Shown here one piece after another: positions 1-6,814 of a DNA stretch of 11,535 nucleotides. The DNA comes from an uncultured Oscillospiraceae bacterium. Its GTDB lineage: Bacteria; Bacillota; Clostridia; Oscillospirales; Acutalibacteraceae. The translations under genes were made by a program, and so were the position numbers. The notes under the pieces were generated by a model that made no database searches, was not told the DNA's origin, and worked only from the letters and a program-made list of their open reading frames with translations. The stretch is from positions 1 through 11,535 of the forward strand of contig URJF01000044.1 of the NCBI GenBank assembly GCA_900548085.1, written 5' to 3'. Each line of letters starts with the position of its first letter. The stretch's first letter is position 1.

Positions 1-108
1 TGTGACGGCGGAGACAATAAGGTTGTGCGTGAAAAAATCATAGCCGGAATTTCGTCTCTGTTCGATGTTCCGGCTAACAAAATTACTGTATCAAAAATAA
101 AAGGGTGA
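1..108 (+). CDS. spoIIIAG: Stage III sporulation protein AG, C-terminal end (partial)
   Basis: Only the last 35 codons are present, and the gene begins upstream of the window. The frame open from base 1 reads CDGGDN, then KVVREKI, then a SSLFDVPANKI segment, and stops at 106-108. This resembles the conserved end of SpoIIIAG, where a C-E/D-G-G-D motif is followed by an amphipathic helix and a final beta strand of the ring-building motif. SpoIIIAG forms a large ring in the membrane between mother cell and forespore as part of the SpoIIIA-SpoIIQ channel. The position directly before spoIIIAH, with a 4-base gap, matches the usual order of the operon. The call rests on a short fragment plus synteny, and synteny makes it quite safe. 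Confidence 0.85.
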   Translation, partial: CDGGDNKVVREKIIAGISSLFDVPANKITVSKIKG

Positions 109-112
109 TATT

Positions 113-814
113 ATGAACGAAGAAAAGAATAAGTCCGGCTATCATTTTAAGCCGAAGGAAACCAAGGACGCAAAGCCGGCCGAAAAAGAGCAAATTAAGC
201 ATGAAAAGGAAACTTCCACTGCTCAAAAGTCATCTGCCAAAACAAAGCAGAAAAAGGTTAAAAAGTCCAAAAAGACAAGGGCGGCAGTTGCAATCTTCGT
301 TTTGCTTTTGGGTGTGGGAGTTGCAGGAAATTGGTACTATGAAAATACCGATTTGTCAAAGACGATAAAACCGCTTATCAGTTCGTCAAAGACATTGGGC
401 AAGGCTGAGCTTGTAGATGCAACAACCACTACTTCCGCCAAAAAGACAGAAAGCGAATATTTTTCCTCCGCTCGTGTGGACAGACAATCAGCCCGTGATT
501 CTTCACTCGAAAAATTGCAAGCCGTAGTCGACAGTGCAAATGAGTCCAAAGATGCAAAAGCAGAAGCAACCAGCAAGATCGCCGAAATGTCTTCCTATAT
601 TTCTACCGAGAACAAAATTGAAACTCTTGTTACGGCAAAAGGTGTGGATAATTGCCTTGCAGTCATAAGCAGCGACGGAACAAAGGTAGATATAATCGTG
701 GATACCGATGACCTTACCGACAACCTGATCATGCAGATAAAAGAGATAGCAATGGAGCAGGTAGGTTGTTCATTTGAGGATGTTTCAATTATTCAGTCCA
801 AATCAGCTAAATAA
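113..814 (+). CDS. spoIIIAH: Stage III sporulation protein AH (mother-cell channel protein)
   Basis: This 233-residue protein has a lysine-rich N-terminal region (residues 1-56), one membrane segment (about 57-76, AVAIFVLLLGVGVAG) and an extracytoplasmic part. The conserved domain starts near 117 (EYFSSARVDRQSARD) and runs to the end: a long helix followed by the beta-alpha-beta ring-building fold (about 165-228). In the known system SpoIIIAH sits in the mother-cell outer forespore membrane and binds forespore SpoIIQ to form a channel across the intermembrane space. The start codon follows the spoIIIAG stop by 4 bases; the GGGTGAT overlapping that stop is a plausible ribosome site, so the two genes are probably coupled. 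It should be the last gene of the spoIIIA operon, normally under mother-cell SigE control from far upstream. Bacillus SpoIIIAH has only a few residues before its membrane segment, so the basic extension here is unusual. The family call is strong from the C-terminal domain and position. Confidence 0.92.
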   Translation: MNEEKNKSGYHFKPKETKDAKPAEKEQIKHEKETSTAQKSSAKTKQKKVKKSKKTRAAVAIFVLLLGVGVAGNWYYENTDLSKTIKPLISSSKTLGKAELVDATTTTSAKKTESEYFSSARVDRQSARDSSLEKLQAVVDSANESKDAKAEATSKIAEMSSYISTENKIETLVTAKGVDNCLAVISSDGTKVDIIVDTDDLTDNLIMQIKEIAMEQVGCSFEDVSIIQSKSAK

Positions 815-817
815 TGC

Positions 818-846
818 TTGTATATTTTTACTCCTTATGATATAAT
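818..846 (+). promoter_or_regulatory. SigA-type promoter with extended -10 for the Asp23-family gene
   Basis: TTGTAT (818-823) and a perfect TATAAT (841-846) are separated by 17 bases. TG at 838-839 lies one base before the -10, giving an extended -10. The start of transcription would fall near 852-854, only about 18 bases before the start codon, so the leader would hold little more than the ribosome site AAAGGAGG (856-863). A 5-base inverted repeat, TGATA (838-842) and TATCA (849-853), brackets the -10. The elements are seen in the sequence; their activity is inferred. Confidence 0.82.
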
Positions 847-870
847 ACTATCATTAAAGGAGGCACTGAT

Positions 871-1263
871 ATGGAAATTAAGACAGAGAATAACAAAGAC
901 AGCCTCATTGTGTCAGAGGAAGTCCTTTCTTCAATCGCCACCAATGCCGCACACGATGTAGACGGCGTTAGCAGTTTTTCTAACAGACCTGTTGATGTAG
1001 TCAGCACTATCAAACGAGGTAGCCTTAAGGTAATGAGCCCCGTCAGAATTATACCTGATGACGATAAAATAAATGTCAGCATCTACCTTAATATCGAACC
1101 GAATAAAAAAATTCAAACTGTTGCCGAGGGCGTTCAGCACAATGTCCGTGAGGCAATAGAGAATATGACCGGACGAACAGTATCTAAGGTTAATGTCATT
1201 ATCGCAGGCATTGATTTTAATGAGAACGGCGACTCAAATGAACCTACCAAAAGTGAAAACTGA
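871..1263 (+). CDS. yqhY: Asp23/Gls24 family envelope stress response protein (YqhY-like)
   Basis: The 130-residue protein has the Asp23/Gls24 pattern: an N-terminal VSEEVLSSIATNAAHDVDGV segment (about 14-33), then strands around 67-75 (INVSIYLNIE), then a helix and final strand, VQHNVREAIENMTG and VSKVNVIIAGIDF (about 88-115). There is no signal peptide or membrane segment, so it is probably cytosolic or peripherally bound. Position between spoIIIAH and nusB matches Bacillus yqhY. In Bacillus, accB and accC lie just before yqhY and YqhY has been linked to control of acetyl-CoA carboxylase; accB and accC are not adjacent here. The ribosome site AAAGGAGG is strong and 7 bases from the ATG. The gene has its own promoter and its own terminator, so it is probably made largely from a single-gene transcript. 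The family is certain; the biochemical role in this organism is not. Confidence 0.9.
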   Translation: MEIKTENNKDSLIVSEEVLSSIATNAAHDVDGVSSFSNRPVDVVSTIKRGSLKVMSPVRIIPDDDKINVSIYLNIEPNKKIQTVAEGVQHNVREAIENMTGRTVSKVNVIIAGIDFNENGDSNEPTKSEN

Positions 1264-1276
1264 TTTTTCATTCATT

Positions 1277-1304
1277 CGCCGACCTTTTTTGGTCGGCGTT
1301 TTTT
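1277..1304 (+). terminator. Intrinsic terminator after the Asp23-family gene
   Basis: A perfect 8-bp stem, CGCCGACC (1277-1284) with GGTCGGCG (1291-1298), has a loop of six T and is followed directly by six T (1299-1304). The stem is GC-rich in an AT-rich region, so this should be an efficient Rho-independent terminator. It starts 13 bases after the asp23 stop and ends 19 bases before the nusB start codon. Confidence 0.93.
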
Positions 1305-1323
1305 ATTATGAGAGGAATTTTAT

Positions 1324-1716
1324 ATGAACAGAAGTGAACAAAGAGAACAGGCTTTTATTTTGGTTTTCCAAAGTATGTTTGCCGATGGAGTAGACGAGGA
1401 GAGCCTTGCGCTCTACAGCGAGGTGAACGGCGAAATCGGTGAGTACGCAAATCACTTGTTTTCTAATGTTACCGAAAAAACAGAGGAGCTTGACGAATAT
1501 ATCTCAGAATTTTCGAACGGCTGGAAAATTAAGCGTATTCCAAAGGTAAATGTAGCTATACTTCGTCTTGCCATTTATGAGATGAAGTATGAGAATGAGG
1601 TGCCTGTAAGCGTTGCAATTAACGAAGCAGTTGAACTTGCAAAAAAATACTCCGGTAAGGAAGATGCATCTTTTATTAACGGTATACTTGGCTCTGTTTC
1701 CAGGAGTGACAGATAA
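1324..1716 (+). CDS. nusB: Transcription antitermination factor NusB
   Basis: This 130-residue all-helical protein is a clear NusB. The N-terminus has the family pattern R-x-x-A-F-x-L-V-F-Q (residues 7-16). The C-terminal half carries the diagnostic run ILRLAIYEMKYE, then P-V-S-V-A-I-N-E-A-V-E-L-A-K-K-Y and F-I-N-G-I-L-G. NusB with NusE (ribosomal protein S10) binds boxA RNA and supports processive transcription of rRNA operons. Its length is close to the usual 130-140 residues. AGAGGA (1311-1316) is the ribosome site, 7 bases before the ATG. A strong terminator ends only 19 bases upstream and I find no good promoter between the two, so transcription is probably by read-through. The stop overlaps the next start by one base (TAATG), indicating translational coupling. 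Confidence 0.95.
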   Translation: MNRSEQREQAFILVFQSMFADGVDEESLALYSEVNGEIGEYANHLFSNVTEKTEELDEYISEFSNGWKIKRIPKVNVAILRLAIYEMKYENEVPVSVAINEAVELAKKYSGKEDASFINGILGSVSRSDR

Positions 1717-2633
1717 TGTACATAGGCTTTGACACGAGCAATTATACTACATCCATCGCTATGTTTGACGGAGAGCGTATCGTTCAAAAGAAGAAACTGC
1801 TTACTGTAAAAAAAGGCGAAAAGGGCTTGCGACAAAGTGACGCTGTTTTTCAGCATACAGTCAATTTGCCGGCACTGATAAAAAAACTTGATTGTCCGTC
1901 GGTTGATGCTGTATCGGTCAGTACACGACCACGCAATGTGGATGGCAGCTATATGCCTTGTTTTCTTGTGGGTATATGTGCAGCTGCTTCTGCCGCACAG
2001 TTTAGTCGTGCGCCTATGTTTGAGACATCTCATCAGGTGGGACACATTCTTGCAGCACTGTATTCTACGGGCCGACTTGATTTGATAAATGAAAAGTTTA
2101 TTGCTTTTCATCTCAGCGGCGGAACCACAGAGGCTTTGTTGGTTACTCCCCACAAAGAAGAAATAGTCAAGACAGAAAAAATAGCCCAAAGCACTGACCT
2201 AAAAGCAGGACAGGCTATAGACCGCACCGGAGTTATGCTTGGTTTGGACTTTCCTTGCGGAAAAGAGCTTGACAGACTCTCACAGTTGAGTGATACCGAA
2301 TATAATGTCAAACCGTCTATGAAAGGCATTGACTGCTCTCTCAGCGGCGTTGAAAATAAAGCTAAAAAGATGCTCGACACCGGTGAATCAAAAGAGAATA
2401 TATCACGGTTTGTCCTCACATATGTATCAAAGACTGTTCTTTCTATGCTTGACGGCATTACTTCCGAGTACGGAAAACTGCCTGTAGTGTTTTCCGGAGG
2501 CGTGTCCTCCAATTCACTGCTTAGACAGATTATAAGAACAAAATATGACGCACTGTTTGCCGATCCCGAATTTTCACTTGACAATGCGGCAGGCGTTGCG
2601 ATTTACGGCTACCTAAAAGCCAAGCAATCATAG
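1716..2633 (+). CDS. Kae1/TsaD-like protein (peptidase M22 family), function unknown
   Basis: The 305-residue protein has the ASKHA ATPase fold of TsaD/Kae1. Residues 3-12 (IGFDTSNYTT) form the first phosphate loop but lack the E-T-S-C-D-E-T form of true TsaD. H106 and H110 in HQVGH match the metal ligands HxxxH, with D289 in SLDNAAGVA as the third. The second phosphate loop is HLSGGTTE (132-139), and VVFSGGVSSN (257-266) is the adenosine loop. True TsaD is longer, about 335-340 residues, and makes the t6A base of tRNA with TsaB and TsaE. This protein is probably a paralogue kept by Clostridia, with a different or auxiliary role; the genome should have a separate tsaD. Old database names such as O-sialoglycoprotein endopeptidase should not be trusted. 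It overlaps nusB by one base and has its own site AGGAGTG (1702-1708). It occupies the place of folD in Bacillus. Fold and metal site are confident; function is not known. Confidence 0.85.
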   Translation: MYIGFDTSNYTTSIAMFDGERIVQKKKLLTVKKGEKGLRQSDAVFQHTVNLPALIKKLDCPSVDAVSVSTRPRNVDGSYMPCFLVGICAAASAAQFSRAPMFETSHQVGHILAALYSTGRLDLINEKFIAFHLSGGTTEALLVTPHKEEIVKTEKIAQSTDLKAGQAIDRTGVMLGLDFPCGKELDRLSQLSDTEYNVKPSMKGIDCSLSGVENKAKKMLDTGESKENISRFVLTYVSKTVLSMLDGITSEYGKLPVVFSGGVSSNSLLRQIIRTKYDALFADPEFSLDNAAGVAIYGYLKAKQS

Positions 2634-2635
2634 CT

Positions 2636-3835
2636 ATGAATATCTATACCGTAACACAAGTTAATATGTACATCAAAGCACTTATCGACGAGGTGCAGCT
2701 TGTTCAAAGCATATATATCAGCGGTGAAATATCGAATTTTAAGCATTACTACCAGAGCGGACATATGTATTTCACTATTAAAGACGAAAAGTCACAGCTG
2801 AAATGTGTAATGTTTTCTTCAGATAACAGCCGTCTCCGTTTTGAACCGCAAAACGGAATGAAAGTTATCTGCTTCGGCAAACTGGGCGTCTACGAACGAG
2901 ACGGTGTTTATCAGTTGTATGTTCGTGATATGCAGCCTAAGGGTACCGGCGAGCTTCAGATAGCCTTTGAACAACTCAAACAAAAGTTAGAGGCAGAAGG
3001 ACTGTTTGATGGAAAACATAAAAAGCATATACCTAAATATCCCGAAAAAATCGGCATTGCCTCCTCAAATATGGGTGCAGCCAAAGAAGATATGAAAAGC
3101 GTTATTTCCCGTCGTTTTCCACTGTGTGAGGTTATCTCTCTCCACACGATTGTACAAGGCGAAAATGCTCCGGCGGATATAGCCGATTCCATTCGCAGAC
3201 TTGACAAAATGGGCGTTGACATAATAATTGTCGGCAGGGGCGGCGGTTCTATCGAGGAACTGTGGGCATTTAATACCGAGGAGGTTGCACGAGCTGTGTT
3301 TGAGTGTAATACCCCGATTATTTCTGCTGTAGGTCACGAGACGGATTATACCATATGTGATTTTGTGGCTGATTTGAGAGCACCTACACCCAGTGCTGCC
3401 GCAGAGCTTGCTGTTCCCGACATAACGAGTGAGCGAATGAACATAAACAATTTTGAGATTACATTAGAAAGTCTGATTAACAATATTATTGTGTCTAAAA
3501 AAGCGGAGCTTGATTCGTTGATAAAAAATTCAGCTTTGATGGATTCCGACAAATTTTTCGATAACATTTCAGCTAAACTGAATGAGTATGACTATAAGAT
3601 GAAAACAGCAGTGTCATCTGTAGTGACTAAAAAAGAAAGTCGGCTTTTACAATTAGCTTCTATGCTTAATGCTCTCAGTCCTCTTGCAATTATGAGCAGA
3701 GGCTACGCTATCGTCAGCAAAGATAAAAGTACAGTCGATTCTGCAATTTTGCTCAAAAAGGGTGAAACGATACAGATTGATTTTTCCGACGGCGAAGTAA
3801 ACGCTGTTGTTTCGGAGGTAAAAAAATATGAGTGA
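2636..3835 (+). CDS. xseA: Exodeoxyribonuclease VII large subunit
   Basis: XseA is the catalytic subunit of exonuclease VII, which degrades single-stranded DNA from both ends in repair and recombination. Residues 1-100 form the N-terminal OB-fold (ISGEISNFKHYYQSGHMYFTIKD around 28-50). The catalytic domain follows, with KIGIASSNMGAAKEDM (138-153), VGRGGGSIEELWAFN (199-213) and GHETDYTICDFVADLRAPTPSAAAE (233-257, strongly conserved). The C-terminal piece SPLAIMSRGYAIV (348-360) and its final strands are intact. At 399 residues it is shorter than E. coli or Bacillus XseA (roughly 450). Only about 87 residues separate the catalytic domain from SPLAIMSRGY, so the missing part is in the helical stalk to which XseB binds. 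It begins 2 bases after the preceding stop with no clear ribosome site, so it likely depends on coupling. It overlaps xseB by 8 bases. Confidence 0.95.
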   Translation: MNIYTVTQVNMYIKALIDEVQLVQSIYISGEISNFKHYYQSGHMYFTIKDEKSQLKCVMFSSDNSRLRFEPQNGMKVICFGKLGVYERDGVYQLYVRDMQPKGTGELQIAFEQLKQKLEAEGLFDGKHKKHIPKYPEKIGIASSNMGAAKEDMKSVISRRFPLCEVISLHTIVQGENAPADIADSIRRLDKMGVDIIIVGRGGGSIEELWAFNTEEVARAVFECNTPIISAVGHETDYTICDFVADLRAPTPSAAAELAVPDITSERMNINNFEITLESLINNIIVSKKAELDSLIKNSALMDSDKFFDNISAKLNEYDYKMKTAVSSVVTKKESRLLQLASMLNALSPLAIMSRGYAIVSKDKSTVDSAILLKKGETIQIDFSDGEVNAVVSEVKKYE

Positions 3836-4022
3836 TGAAATTAAATACGAACAGGCACTTAACAGAATAGAAGAAATTGTTACTGTCCTCGAAAATAATG
3901 ATGTTTCTCTCGACGAAGCTCTTGCATTATTTGAGGAGGGAACAAAGCTTACTGCTGTTTGCAACAAAAAGATAGAGGCAGCAAAGGCTAAAATTACTGA
4001 AATAGATAAGGAGAAGAACTGA
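3828..4022 (+). CDS. xseB: Exodeoxyribonuclease VII small subunit
   Basis: This 64-residue protein has the full XseB pattern: YEQALNRIEEIVTVLEN, then VSLDEALALFEEGTKL, then CNKKIEAAKAKI. It forms two helices that pack against the stalk of XseA and regulate exonuclease VII. The gene starts inside the last 8 bases of xseA, with GGAGG just upstream (about 3814-3819), an arrangement that ties its translation to xseA as in most Firmicutes. Its length is normal for the family. It ends in TGATG, sharing one base with ispA. Confidence 0.95.
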   Translation: MSDEIKYEQALNRIEEIVTVLENNDVSLDEALALFEEGTKLTAVCNKKIEAAKAKITEIDKEKN

Positions 4023-4906
4023 TGTTCATGCTTGATATAGACAAAAGTATTGAGGATTATTCCGAGCGTATCAGCAAAGCTCTTATTGAACATTTACCTG
4101 TTGCTAATGACGGTCAAAAGAGTGTCGTTAAGGCTATGAAATATTCCTTAACTAACGGAGGAAAAAGACTTAGACCGATTCTTGTTTTAGAGTTTTGCAA
4201 AATGTGTGGCGGCGATACCGAAAAGGCAATGGATTATGCTTGCGCAGTAGAATATGTGCATACTTATTCTCTCATTCACGATGATTTACCGTGTATGGAC
4301 AACGATGACCTCAGGAGAGGCAAACCATCATGTCACAAAATGTATGGCGAGGCTACTGCTCTGTTGGCAGGTGATGCACTTTTGACTCACGCATTTGAAA
4401 TTGCTTCTACTGCTGAATTTGACGGAGCAAAGAATGCCGATGCAGTCAGTCTCCTTGCACAAAATTCCGGTGTATGCGGTATGATAGGCGGTCAGGTTCT
4501 TGACCTAAAATATGAGGCGGCAAGTCCATCTATGTCACAGCTTCTCACCGTACATAAACTCAAGACCGGTGCAATGATTTCTGCCGCCTGCCTTTTGGGC
4601 TGTATTGCAGGTGACGCTACAGAGTCGCAAGTTCTCGCAGCGTCCAAGTTTGCATACTATCTCGGTATTGCGTTCCAAATTAAAGACGACATACTCGATG
4701 TAACAGGCGACGAAGAAAAGTTAGGCAAGCCTGTCGGCTCCGATAAGGATAATGAAAAAACGACCTATGTAGATATTGTCGGTTTGAACAAGGCTCAGGA
4801 GGATGTCGAAAAACTAACTCAAGCCGCCATAGAATCTCTGTCAGTTTTTGAAAATAACGAGTTTGTTTCCTCTTTGGCTGAGTATCTCACAAGACGAGAA
4901 AAATAA
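4022..4906 (+). CDS. ispA: Polyprenyl synthetase, farnesyl diphosphate synthase type
   Basis: The 294-residue protein condenses isopentenyl diphosphate with dimethylallyl and geranyl diphosphate to make farnesyl diphosphate, a precursor of undecaprenyl and other polyprenyls. It shows GGKRLRP (46-52), the first aspartate-rich motif DDLPCMD (87-93) followed by NDDLRRGKPSCH, and the second motif DDILD (222-226) with QIKDD before it. The four-residue spacing in the first motif and the YSLIHDD context match bacterial farnesyl diphosphate synthases (IspA/YqiD). The ATG at 4022 overlaps the xseB stop. AAGGAG (4009-4014) lies 7 bases from it but 13 from the next ATG at 4028, so 4022 is preferred. The following gap contains a new promoter, so ispA may end the nusB transcript, although no terminator is visible after it. 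Chain length by motif alone is a good but not absolute guide. Confidence 0.93.
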   Translation: MFMLDIDKSIEDYSERISKALIEHLPVANDGQKSVVKAMKYSLTNGGKRLRPILVLEFCKMCGGDTEKAMDYACAVEYVHTYSLIHDDLPCMDNDDLRRGKPSCHKMYGEATALLAGDALLTHAFEIASTAEFDGAKNADAVSLLAQNSGVCGMIGGQVLDLKYEAASPSMSQLLTVHKLKTGAMISAACLLGCIAGDATESQVLAASKFAYYLGIAFQIKDDILDVTGDEEKLGKPVGSDKDNEKTTYVDIVGLNKAQEDVEKLTQAAIESLSVFENNEFVSSLAEYLTRREK

Positions 4907-4920
4907 TATTTATACAGTCG

Positions 4921-4949
4921 TTGCATTATTATTCATTCTATGTTAAAAT
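4921..4949 (+). promoter_or_regulatory. SigA-type promoter with extended -10 for dxs and the genes after it
   Basis: TTGCAT (4921-4926) and TAAAAT (4944-4949) are 17 bases apart, and TG at 4941-4942 makes an extended -10. Transcription would begin near 4956, about 20 bases before the dxs start. It lies in the only gap (68 bases) between ispA and tyrS large enough for a promoter, so it likely drives dxs-tlyA-nadK-argR-recN. Activity is inferred. Confidence 0.75.
4922..4935. promoter_or_regulatory. Possible ARG box (ArgR operator) over the dxs promoter
   Basis: TGCATTATTATTCA fits the ARG-box core TGAAT-WWWW-ATTCA with one mismatch (C for A at 4924). It covers the -35 element and the start of the spacer of the dxs promoter, where a bound repressor would block RNA polymerase. 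ArgR is encoded on the same presumed transcript. I see no second box at the usual adjacent position on either side, which weakens the case. The sequence is AT-rich, so chance remains possible. Confidence 0.3.
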
Positions 4950-4974
4950 GATTATTTAGAAAAGAGTTGAGTTT

Positions 4975-6810
4975 ATGTCATATCTCGATGAGGTCAATTC
5001 ACCGAAAGATATAAAAAAACTTAATATCGACGAGCTATACTGTCTCTGTGACGAAATCAGAGATTTGATGATAAAGACTGTGTCAAAAAACGGTGGCCAT
5101 CTTTCGTCCAATTTAGGCGTAGTTGAGCTTACTGTCGCTTTACATAAAGTGTTCAATTCACCTAATGACCAGATAGTTTTTGATGTAGGTCATCAAGCCT
5201 ATACCCACAAGATACTTACAGGCAGAAAGGACAGATTTGAAACTCTGCGTACGGAGGACGGTATCAGCGGCTTTACCCGCCATTTTGAGAGTAAGCATGA
5301 TATCTTTTCGTCAGGACATGCATCTACCTCTATTTCTGCCGCTATCGGACTTGCAAAGGCTAAGACACTTAAAGGAGATAAGGGCAAGGTTATAGCAGTT
5401 ATCGGTGATGGTGCTCTTACCGGTGGTTTAGCATATGAGGCGCTCAATAACAGCGGCAACGAGAATAACAATCTTGTTGTAATTCTTAATGATAACAATA
5501 TGTCAATCAGTGAAAATGTAGGCTCTCTTGCCAAGAATCTTACTACCATTCGTACCAATCCGAAGTATTTTCATCTTCGCTCCAAGGTCGAAAAGGCAAT
5601 AGCCCGCATTCCAAAGTTCGGCACACAAATTACCCGTGCCATAACTTCTATAAATTCAAAGATAAGAAAGCGTGTGTATAAGAATACCTTTTTCGAAGAT
5701 TTGGGATTTAGATATTACGGACCTATAGATGGCCATAATCTTGAGGATTTGATAGATGCACTTAATGTTGCTAAGGCACACAACCGCAGTGTTCTTATTC
5801 ATATAAATACCATAAAGGGCAAGGGTTATGATTTTGCAGAAAAGAATCCTTGCAAATTCCATGGAATAGGAAAATTTAATGTGAATACCGGTGAACCGCT
5901 CAGCTGCGGCGATACATTTTCATCGGTTTTCGGTAACTCCATTAATAACCTTGCGGCCAAAGACAAGCGCATCTGTGCAATTACAGCCGCTATGGAATCG
6001 GGTACGGGACTTACCGAATTCGCCAATAATTTTCCTAACAGATTTTTCGATGTAGGCATTGCCGAACAGCACGCAGTTACCTTTGCATCTGGTTTAGCTA
6101 AAAATGGTATGGTGCCTGTGTTTGCCGTATATTCCTCGTTTTTGCAGCGTTCATATGATCAGCTTGTGCACGATGTTGCTATGCAGGAATTAAAAGTTAT
6201 TTTCTGCATAGACAGAGCCGGATTTGTAGGTGAGGATGGCGAAAGTCATCAAGGCGTATTCGACACAGCATTTCTAATGAGTGTTCCAAATTTGGCTGTG
6301 TTTGCTCCGGCATCATTCAGTGAGCTTTCTTCAATGCTCTATGTTGCTGCATACAAAGAGAAAAATGCAGTAGCCATTCGTTATCCACGAGGCGGCGAAG
6401 GATATCTCCCCACTGATTATGAGTGGGACAAAAAAGACTTTACTGTTTTCGGAGACAGTTCCGCTGAAAAATGTATTGTGACTTACGGCAGAGAATTTTC
6501 CGAATGTTACAAAGCTCTCAGTGAGCTTGATAATACATTTGTTATTAAATTGAACAGAATTAAACCGATAAATCCGGAAGTAGCGGATTTAGTTAAAAAT
6601 ACTGAAAAAATATTTTTCTTTGAAGAAGGAATAAAATCAGGCGGTGTAGGCGAATGCTTTGCTGAGTTGTTGGAGGAGCACGGTGTCAAAGCCGAGTATC
6701 ACCACACAGCTATTAATGACGAATTTGTAAAGCAGGCCTGTGTATCGTCTCAAATAAAAAAATATCATCTCGATAAGGAGTCCGTTATAAAGACGGTTAG
6801 CGATTGTTAA
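4975..6810 (+). CDS. dxs: 1-deoxy-D-xylulose-5-phosphate synthase
   Basis: Dxs joins pyruvate and glyceraldehyde 3-phosphate, using thiamine diphosphate, to make 1-deoxyxylulose 5-phosphate, the entry step of the MEP isoprenoid pathway and a branch to thiamine and pyridoxal. At 611 residues it is near normal length (about 620-630). H42 lies in GGHLSSNLG. The diphosphate and metal site is GDGALTGG (144-151) with LNDNNMSIS (171-179). The catalytic glutamate is E364 in GIAEQHAVTFASG. DRAGFVGEDGESHQG (413-427) includes H425, where most family members read G-P-T-H rather than G-E-S-H. YPRG is at 470-473. The C-terminal transketolase domain is complete. The start is preceded by AAAAGAG (4960-4966), a weak ribosome site at a suitable distance. 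It is first in a presumed operon with its own promoter; tlyA follows after 4 bases. Confidence 0.96.
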   Translation: MSYLDEVNSPKDIKKLNIDELYCLCDEIRDLMIKTVSKNGGHLSSNLGVVELTVALHKVFNSPNDQIVFDVGHQAYTHKILTGRKDRFETLRTEDGISGFTRHFESKHDIFSSGHASTSISAAIGLAKAKTLKGDKGKVIAVIGDGALTGGLAYEALNNSGNENNNLVVILNDNNMSISENVGSLAKNLTTIRTNPKYFHLRSKVEKAIARIPKFGTQITRAITSINSKIRKRVYKNTFFEDLGFRYYGPIDGHNLEDLIDALNVAKAHNRSVLIHINTIKGKGYDFAEKNPCKFHGIGKFNVNTGEPLSCGDTFSSVFGNSINNLAAKDKRICAITAAMESGTGLTEFANNFPNRFFDVGIAEQHAVTFASGLAKNGMVPVFAVYSSFLQRSYDQLVHDVAMQELKVIFCIDRAGFVGEDGESHQGVFDTAFLMSVPNLAVFAPASFSELSSMLYVAAYKEKNAVAIRYPRGGEGYLPTDYEWDKKDFTVFGDSSAEKCIVTYGREFSECYKALSELDNTFVIKLNRIKPINPEVADLVKNTEKIFFFEEGIKSGGVGECFAELLEEHGVKAEYHHTAINDEFVKQACVSSQIKKYHLDKESVIKTVSDC

Positions 6811-6814
6811 AGAT

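Noticed and set aside
1211..1239. TTGATT with TCAAAT at 17-base spacing as a nusB promoter
   Set aside because: Both elements are weak and lie before the terminator at 1277-1304, so they would not solve nusB expression.
1575..2189. Long open frame on the - strand (204 codons) opposite nusB and the Kae1-like gene
   Set aside because: It spans two recognised genes and their junction, resembles no known protein, and has an unnatural composition rich in Cys, His and Ser.
4804..4810. TGTCGAA, a Spo0A-box-like heptamer inside ispA (and its reverse complement near 6259 in dxs)
   Set aside because: Both are deep inside coding sequence, away from any promoter; heptamers are expected by chance.
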